DNA from: Klebsiella pneumoniae
GTDB taxonomy: Bacteria > Pseudomonadota > Gammaproteobacteria > Ga0077536
Length of the DNA stretch: 11,575 nt
Direction of reading: 5' to 3'
Assembly (NCBI GenBank): GCA_945873015.1
Contig: CAMCBY010000079.1
Location: forward strand, 1 to 11,575
Positions 6,711-11,575 of this stretch are shown in pieces. Under the pieces are notes generated by a model that saw nothing but the letters and a program-made list of their open reading frames with translations, had not been told where the DNA came from and did no database searches. Made by a program: the position numbers and the translations under genes. Numbering within the stretch: the stretch's first letter is position 1; every line of letters starts with the position of its first letter.

Positions 6711-7799
6711 TTACCCGCGCGACATCAGGCGTTCGCGATGTTGCTCGCGGGCCCACGCCACATGCTCACGCACCAGCGCTGAAGGATGTTCCGCACGCGC
6801 CGCGAGTGCCGCCAGAACTTCGGCTGAACTCGAGGCATTGCCCAGCCCCACTGCCAGATTGCGCAACCATTGTTCATGCGAGATGCGCCGTAACGGCGAG
6901 CCGCGCGTGCGCTCTTCGAATTGTGTTTCGCTCCATGCGAACAGCTCAACCAAGCTCGCACTGTCGAGACCAAAACGCGGCGCGAAGTCCGCCACTTCGG
7001 TCTTGCGCGCATAGCGGTTCCACGGGCACACCAACTGACAATCGTCGCAACCGAACACGCGGTTACCCATGGGCGCACGCAACGCGAGGGGGATAGGCGC
7101 GCTGCTTTCGATAGTGAGATAAGAAATGCAGCGACGCGCATCGAGCCGGTAAGGCGCGACGATGGCGGCCGTCGGACAGACCTCGATGCAACGCGTGCAG
7201 GAGCCGCAATGATCCTTTTCTTCGCTGCTCGAGGTCGGCAGCGCGATATCTGTATAAATCTCGCCGAGTAGAAACAGCGAACCTTCGTGGCGCGCAATAA
7301 GGTTGGTGTGTTTGCCTATCCAGCCGAGGCCTGCGTTGCGCGCCAGCGCGCGCTCCAGCACCGGCGCGCTGTCGGTGAATACGCGATAACCAAACGCGCC
7401 GATGAGGGTGCGCAGACGCTCGGCGAGTTGTTTCAGGCGCTGGCGCAAAGTCTTGTGATAATCGCGGCCGAGGGCATAGCGCGCGATATACGCCGTATCG
7501 CCGTCGGCGAGCCGTGCGTTGGCTTGCGCGAGGCTCTCGGGCAGGTAGTTCATGCGCAGCGAAATCACCGACAAGGTACCGGGTACCAGCGCCTGCGGTG
7601 CAGCGCGCAAGGCGGCACGCTCACGCATGTAACCCATCGTGCCGTGGTATTCGTCGGCCAGCCAGGCAGCCAGCTCAGCGTTATCGCGGTCAAGTTCGAG
7701 ACGCGCGACCGCGCACTGCTGAAAACCAAGTTCGCGCGACCATACAACGAGATCTGCGAGCGCCTGCGCGATCAGCGCCGGCTCGTGCTCAGTCGCCAC
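6711..7799 (-). CDS. queG: Epoxyqueuosine reductase
   Basis: A 362-residue cobalamin-dependent iron-sulfur enzyme that reduces epoxyqueuosine to queuosine at the wobble base of His, Asp, Asn and Tyr tRNAs. Two [4Fe-4S] clusters are supplied by Cys198, Cys201 and Cys204 (CGSCTRCIEVCP) with Cys208, and by Cys224, Cys251, Cys254 and Cys258 (CDDCQLVCPWN). Asp143 in FTDSAPVLER matches the catalytic Asp. LGWIGKHTNLI and HEGSLFLLGEIYTD are typical, and a HEAT-like C-terminus (about 305-350) is presumed to bind tRNA. The start is GTG 7799, overlapping the ParA gene by 11 bases, with AGG nine bases upstream. A longer in-frame opening to 8096 is only the shadow of the ParA gene. Queuosine synthesis genes are not adjacent, so its place at the end of a CHAD-ParA operon looks incidental. 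Confidence 0.95.
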   Translation of the reverse strand: MATEHEPALIAQALADLVVWSRELGFQQCAVARLELDRDNAELAAWLADEYHGTMGYMRERAALRAAPQALVPGTLSVISLRMNYLPESLAQANARLADGDTAYIARYALGRDYHKTLRQRLKQLAERLRTLIGAFGYRVFTDSAPVLERALARNAGLGWIGKHTNLIARHEGSLFLLGEIYTDIALPTSSSEEKDHCGSCTRCIEVCPTAAIVAPYRLDARRCISYLTIESSAPIPLALRAPMGNRVFGCDDCQLVCPWNRYARKTEVADFAPRFGLDSASLVELFAWSETQFEERTRGSPLRRISHEQWLRNLAVGLGNASSSAEVLAALAARAEHPSALVREHVAWAREQHRERLMSRG

Positions 7800-8562
7800 G
7801 CGCGTCGACCTGACTGGTGGCCTCCAGTCGTTCACTGAGCGCCGCCCACAGGGCACGAAAAGCACGCCCACCGGCGCTGTTGTCGGCGTAGGCATTGACT
7901 GGTGCACGGTGTTCACCCATACGCTCGACTTCGGCGGCGTAGGGAATGTAGCTGCGCAGCAGGTCAGGGTGGCTTTGCGCAAACTCGATGATGAGGCTGC
8001 GGTGCAGGCCCTTGCGCCGGTCGACCATCGAAAAGAACGGCAGGATGCGTGCGTGGCTGTCGGCCTGTTCGGCGCGGAACGCGACCAGTTGCTCATAGGC
8101 GCGCAACGACAAATGGGTCGGAATCAAAGGCACCAGCAACAGGTCGGCCATGTTGAGGATGTTTTCCGAAACGGTCGACATGCTCGGCGCGCTATCGACA
8201 AACACCAGATCATAATCGTCGGCCAGTTCGCGCAGCATACGACGCAGCCGCAGCGTGCTTTTTTTGTAGTCGCGCAGTTCGATGTCGAGATTGCGGTAGG
8301 AAAAATCGGCAGGGATCAGATCGAGATTGGGCACATCGGTAGCGCGAATGGCGCGGCTGAGACCGCGTTTGTCCTCCAACAGCGCGTGCGCGCCGCCACT
8401 CACGCCGGGCCGCACCCGCAGGTAGAAACTCGCCGCACCCTGCGCATCCAGATCCCACAACAACACGCGCAGGCCCGTGCCAGCGGCGATATAGGCGAGG
8501 TTGACCGCACATGCGGTTTTACCGACGCCGCCTTTCAGATTGTAGGTCGCAATGACTTTCAT
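7789..8562 (-). CDS. Orphan ParA/Soj-type ATPase
   Basis: A 257-residue deviant-Walker ATPase of the ParA family. The P-loop KGGVGKT (10-16) has the signature Lys10 and Lys15. Walker A' is LLWDLDAQGAAS (34-45, with Asp37 and Asp39) and Walker B is YDLVFVDSAPS (117-127, Asp123). There is no N-terminal helix-turn-helix, so it resembles chromosomal Soj or cargo-positioning ParAs rather than type Ia plasmid ParA. Basic residues at 182-188 (RRKGLHR) could contact DNA. No parB, parS or parC-like gene is in the window. Its ATG overlaps the CHAD gene's stop (ATGA), so the two are probably translationally coupled, and the CHAD protein or a polyphosphate granule is the natural cargo candidate (inference). 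It is too divergent from MinD, which carries a C-terminal amphipathic helix that I do not see here. Confidence 0.93.
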   Translation of the reverse strand: MKVIATYNLKGGVGKTACAVNLAYIAAGTGLRVLLWDLDAQGAASFYLRVRPGVSGGAHALLEDKRGLSRAIRATDVPNLDLIPADFSYRNLDIELRDYKKSTLRLRRMLRELADDYDLVFVDSAPSMSTVSENILNMADLLLVPLIPTHLSLRAYEQLVAFRAEQADSHARILPFFSMVDRRKGLHRSLIIEFAQSHPDLLRSYIPYAAEVERMGEHRAPVNAYADNSAGGRAFRALWAALSERLEATSQVDARGD

Positions 8563-10082
8563 GGCTCCGGTGCCTGGAACAGCGCGTCGAGGGCCGCATG
8601 GTGACGGCTCGAGTCGAATTCAGCCAGTGCCTCCAGCACCGCCTCAACGTCGCTCGCCGCGAGACGCGCGCGCAACACGCTGCGCGCGTGCTTCAAAGCG
8701 CGGCGCAGTTCGGCATCGCCAGCCGCACGCCGCCTCAAACTGCCTTTCAACAGCGCGAGCTGGGCATGTCGGTCGCAAATCTCACCCATCATGCTCTGCA
8801 GACGTTTGAGTTGCGCCTGCACGGCGGCAACACGTTGGCGAGGATACAGGCTGGCGAAGGGCTCGACGAGGTAGCGCAGCCGTTTGCATTGTTTGCGCAG
8901 CTCATGCAGCGCGGCCGGCGAATAGCCGGCCTCGGCCGTCGCGACATCGCGCCGCACCCGCCGCAACGCTTTGACGATAGCCTGATTGGCCGCGCCAGCG
9001 ATGGGCGGCGCATCGGGGGTGTGCTGCTCTATCACGGCCACGAGTGCCGCAGGCCAACTGCGCCGCACGCGCGCATAACGCCGCGAGGCCAGCACTTTCT
9101 CGAGGCGGCGGGCGCCGCGCTCGCGTTCGCACGCCAACAGAGCGCCGATACGTGCGCGGTCCTCACTCGCGAGGTCGGCATAATCGGGGCTGGGCGCGGT
9201 GATGGCGGCGACCAGCACATCGATATCACGCAGGTGGCTGGTGGCGCGCGACAACCAGCGAAACTCACCGTTGAAATGACTTTCGAGTGCGTGCCCCAAG
9301 GTGCGCCGAAAGGCGCGCAACAGCGAGCGCGTGCGGCGCATGGCGACGCGCAGGTCGTGCAGCTCCTCCACTGCCGGCGCAATGCCACCTGCGGCGGCGC
9401 AAACGTCGAGCGTGGCGCAATGTCCGAGCAACAACTGTGCGACCACCACCGGCGCACGGTCACGACGCACGCGCGGCCGGACAGCGGCGGGCGTTGCGAT
9501 ACGGGCTGCCTGCAGATCATTGAGCACATGCAACAGATCGTGGTCCAGCGCGCGCCACGGCAGCACCAGGCGCTGCACGAGCGCGCGGGTTTCAGTCTCG
9601 TATCCGCGTTTGGGAATCAACTCGATCAACAGCGGACCGGGCTCGGCATCCGCATCGGTCAATTGAAACTGGCGCGCAAGCAGGGTGCACTCGGTCTTGT
9701 CGTCGTCATTGCGACAGGCATGCCGGAAGCCGAGCGTGCGCCAGCGCTGCACAACCTCGAGTGCTGCATCGCCGAGCAGACTTTCGAGGCGCGCTTGCAA
9801 ACGCGGCGCGCGGACTGCGCGCACACGACGCGGCGCGGGCAGGGTGGTCGCAGCGCTGAAGCTGGCCTGGTGGCCGATTTGACGCAGTTCGAGGCTCGCG
9901 CTTTGACCGTGCTGCGCGAGACTCAAACACCAACCGTGGCGCTGCAGGGCCAGGTCGGCGCGGTCGAGAATGAGAAGTTGACCTTGTTCATGCTCGTTGC
10001 GCGCGCCGGGCAGGGCGCTCACCACGGCGTGGGCGAAGTCCTGCACCGACAGTGCGCTGAAGAAGTGGAAAATGCCGGCCAT
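8559..10082 (-). CDS. CHAD-domain protein with a degenerate CYTH-like N-terminus
   Basis: A 507-residue, very Arg/Ala-rich cytoplasmic protein. The CHAD domain occupies about 210-490. Its first conserved helix is ELHDLRVAMRRTRSLLRAFR (His242, Arg245, Arg249, Arg250). SHLRDIDVL (282-290) follows, and the second half-repeat is HELRKQCKRLRYLVEPF (His393, Arg396, Lys397, Lys400, Arg401, Arg403). These conserved His and basic residues bind polyphosphate in studied CHAD proteins, some of which coat polyphosphate granules as phosins. Residues 35-160 resemble CYTH: LLILDRADLALQRHGWCLSL mimics the YxDTpdlaL-LRxR stretch, and LLIELIPKRG a later strand. The N-terminal ExExK metal motif is missing, so triphosphatase activity is unlikely. 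Start: ATG 10082 with GAGGA four bases upstream. It is the first gene of the CHAD-ParA-queG operon. Function as a granule protein is inferred. Confidence 0.92.
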   Translation of the reverse strand: MAGIFHFFSALSVQDFAHAVVSALPGARNEHEQGQLLILDRADLALQRHGWCLSLAQHGQSASLELRQIGHQASFSAATTLPAPRRVRAVRAPRLQARLESLLGDAALEVVQRWRTLGFRHACRNDDDKTECTLLARQFQLTDADAEPGPLLIELIPKRGYETETRALVQRLVLPWRALDHDLLHVLNDLQAARIATPAAVRPRVRRDRAPVVVAQLLLGHCATLDVCAAAGGIAPAVEELHDLRVAMRRTRSLLRAFRRTLGHALESHFNGEFRWLSRATSHLRDIDVLVAAITAPSPDYADLASEDRARIGALLACERERGARRLEKVLASRRYARVRRSWPAALVAVIEQHTPDAPPIAGAANQAIVKALRRVRRDVATAEAGYSPAALHELRKQCKRLRYLVEPFASLYPRQRVAAVQAQLKRLQSMMGEICDRHAQLALLKGSLRRRAAGDAELRRALKHARSVLRARLAASDVEAVLEALAEFDSSRHHAALDALFQAPEP

Positions 10083-10086
10083 GGAA

Positions 10087-10091
10087 TCCTC
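10087..10091 (-). promoter_or_regulatory. Shine-Dalgarno of the CHAD-ParA-queG operon
   Basis: Minus-strand GAGGA lies four bases before ATG 10082. The spacing is a little short, but this is the only clear ribosome site in the operon. The downstream genes start inside their predecessors. Confidence 0.6.
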
Positions 10092-10129
10092 GCACGAAGC
10101 ACGGGAGCGCTGCGCGACACAGCACGGGC

Positions 10130-10143
10130 GTGGCGCGCGCCAC
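10130..10143. repeat. 14-base perfect palindrome between phoH and the CHAD gene
   Basis: GTGGCGC followed directly by GCGCCAC, in the 107-base gap between the PhoH stop and the CHAD start. Flanking CAGC and GCTG (from about 10120 to 10153) allow a longer imperfect stem. No T-tract follows on either strand, so it is not a standard intrinsic terminator. A protein-binding operator is possible but unsupported. Confidence 0.35.
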
Positions 10144-10189
10144 GGCGCGCGCTGTCATCATAGCAAGGCGCGCGCAGGCGCCGACCGCA

Positions 10190-11575
10190 TCACAGATACT
10201 GACTGGCGTAATCGGCCAGACGCGAACGTTCACCGCGACGCAGAGTGACATGGCCACCGTGCTCCCAGCTCTTGAACCGGTCGACCACATAGGTCAGGCC
10301 CGAGGTGGTTTCGCTCAAATAGGGCGTATCTATCTGCCCGATGTTGCCGAGGCACACCATTTTGGTGCCGGGCCCGGCACGGGTGATGAGGGTTTTCATC
10401 TGCTTGGGCGTCAGGTTCTGCGCCTCGTCGATGATCACGTAACGATTGAGAAAGGTGCGACCGCGCATGAAGTTCAGCGAACGAATCTTGATGCGATGCT
10501 GGAGCAGATCATTACTGGCCGCGCGGCCCCATTCGCCGCCTTCCTCCGATTCCGACAGCACTTCGAGGTTATCCATGAGCGCGCCCATCCACGGCGTCAT
10601 CTTTTCTTCCTCGGTGCCGGGCAGGAAACCGATGTCCTCACCGACCGGAATGGTCACACGGGTGATGATGATCTCGCGATAACGGCGCTGCTCCATACAC
10701 TGCGCAAGACCCGCAGCGAGCGCCAGCAGGGTCTTGCCGGTACCGGCAGTGCCAACCAGCGACACAAATTCGATTTCAGGGTCCATGAGCAGATTGAGCG
10801 CGAAGTTCTGCTCGCGGTTGCGCGCCGATACCCCCCACACCGAATTGCGCGGCTGGCGGAAGTCGCGCACCTGACGCAGCAGCAGTTTGTCCTGCGTTTC
10901 GCGCACCACCACCAGTTCCAGCGCTTCATCGTTGGCGACGTAAACAAATTCATTCGGAATGGCCGGCGTGACGATGCCGGTCGGGATGCTGTAGAACGTG
11001 CCGCTGTCTTCCTTCCAGCACTTGACGTCGTTCTGACAGCGCGCCCAGAAGTCAGCCGGCATTTCCTGCGCGCCGGTGTAGAGCAGGTCGATGTCGTCGA
11101 GGACTTTGTCGTTGTAATAGTCCTCGGCCGGCATGCCGAGCACACGCGCCTTGATGCGCAGATTGATGTCTTTCGAAACCAGGATGACCTTGCCGTAACC
11201 CCCTGCGGCGCGCAGCGCGAGGCCGGTTTCGAGAATGCTGTTATCCGGCGTGTTGGCGGCGATGCCGCCGAGATTGCCGACTTTGAGCGGGGTAGTCTGT
11301 AGAAACAGCTTGCCGGCCATGGGCGTGGCCTGCGCGCCCGGGTTGGCATAGTTTTCCAGCGGCAGGCCGGCAATGATCGCGTCGGCTTCGGCGTCGCCGA
11401 TGATCTGATCGAGAAAGCGGCTCGCCTGGCGCGCATTACGCGCCACTTCCGACATGCCTTTTTTGCTGGCGTCGAGTTCCTCGAGCACCACCATGGGAAT
11501 GAACAGCTGATGCTCCGCAAAGCGGAACAGCGCCGTCGGATCATGCATCAGAACATTGGTATCGAGCACATAGGT
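10190..11575 (-). CDS. PIN-domain/PhoH ATPase (PhoH2 type), 5' end outside the window
   Basis: The frame is open from the right edge to TGA 10190 (461 codons in the window). It begins inside TYVLDTNVLMHDP, so only the first few residues are missing. The N-terminal PIN-like ribonuclease domain has its acidic residues in VLDTN, VVLEELD, TPDN and VSKDINL. The C-terminal PhoH ATPase has Walker A GTAGTGKT, Walker B VIIDEAQN, and the typical GNIGQIDTPYLSETTSGL and VTLRRGERS motifs. Known PhoH2 proteins couple ATP-driven RNA unwinding with sequence-specific RNA cleavage, and in mycobacteria they belong to toxin-antitoxin-like loci. In proteobacteria the role is unclear, and no antitoxin gene is visible downstream. 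The CHAD operon begins 107 bases downstream on the same strand and might be read through. Confidence 0.94.
   Translation of the reverse strand, partial: TYVLDTNVLMHDPTALFRFAEHQLFIPMVVLEELDASKKGMSEVARNARQASRFLDQIIGDAEADAIIAGLPLENYANPGAQATPMAGKLFLQTTPLKVGNLGGIAANTPDNSILETGLALRAAGGYGKVILVSKDINLRIKARVLGMPAEDYYNDKVLDDIDLLYTGAQEMPADFWARCQNDVKCWKEDSGTFYSIPTGIVTPAIPNEFVYVANDEALELVVVRETQDKLLLRQVRDFRQPRNSVWGVSARNREQNFALNLLMDPEIEFVSLVGTAGTGKTLLALAAGLAQCMEQRRYREIIITRVTIPVGEDIGFLPGTEEEKMTPWMGALMDNLEVLSESEEGGEWGRAASNDLLQHRIKIRSLNFMRGRTFLNRYVIIDEAQNLTPKQMKTLITRAGPGTKMVCLGNIGQIDTPYLSETTSGLTYVVDRFKSWEHGGHVTLRRGERSRLADYASQYL

Noticed and set aside
5701..6756. A 351-codon minus-strand frame across the DUF3530 gene.
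   Set aside because: It is low-complexity Arg/Gly-rich translation antisense to a recognised domain, and it runs into the end of queG.
7800..8096. A 99-codon N-terminal extension of queG.
   Set aside because: It lies wholly in another frame of the ParA gene, has shadow-type Ser/Arg/Pro composition, and the normal QueG length is reached from GTG 7799.
8598..10163. A 521-codon open frame on the plus strand, fully antisense to the CHAD gene.
   Set aside because: It has no recognisable domain or motif. Long antisense frames are expected opposite Arg/Ala-rich genes with strong third-position GC bias, and the minus-strand CHAD motifs and Shine-Dalgarno are decisive.
10130..11302. A 390-codon plus-strand frame antisense to the PhoH gene.
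   Set aside because: It is a shadow of a clearly recognised PIN-PhoH gene and carries no family motif.

Overview
The window looks like chromosomal DNA of a GC-rich proteobacterium, most likely a gammaproteobacterium. The reasons are an rpe-gph pair with a 4-nt overlap, queG, a PIN-PhoH protein, Frc/CaiB-type and HSL-type catabolic enzymes, and a GTAG-headed REP-like palindrome. The taxonomic call is inference. I saw no tRNA, rRNA, CRISPR array, insertion sequence or prophage gene.

Layout from left to right. (1) Positions 56-697, minus strand: an exported SOUL/heme-binding-family protein. (2) 869-3015, minus: a two-gene operon, a class III CoA-transferase followed by an HSL-type alpha/beta hydrolase. 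(3) 3112-4290: a low-density stretch. It holds the in-frame remains of a PAS/receiver hybrid histidine kinase, one small unrecognised membrane-protein ORF and a REP-like palindrome. (4) 4291-5642, minus: rpe and gph, overlapping by ATGA. (5) 5768-6702, plus: a DUF3530-family protein whose export signal is split by a frame change in a CCCTG x3 tandem repeat. (6) 6711-10082, minus: a tightly packed operon, CHAD protein then ParA-type ATPase then queG. The first junction is an ATGA overlap and the second an 11-nt overlap. (7) 10190 to the right edge, minus: a PIN-PhoH ATPase that lacks only its extreme N-terminus.

Working together: Rpe and Gph serve pentose-phosphate metabolism and phosphoglycolate salvage. 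The CoA-transferase and hydrolase probably act in one catabolic route with unknown substrate. QueG completes queuosine in tRNA. The most interesting unit is the CHAD-ParA pair. CHAD proteins are known to bind polyphosphate and coat polyphosphate granules, and orphan ParA ATPases (no ParB here) are known to position cellular cargos. Overlapping translation of the two suggests a polyphosphate-granule positioning system; this is a hypothesis. The second notable locus is the DUF3530 gene. Removing one repeat unit would restore a textbook signal peptide, and in the present state the upstream 23-codon frame ends exactly on the ATGA that begins the signal-less protein.
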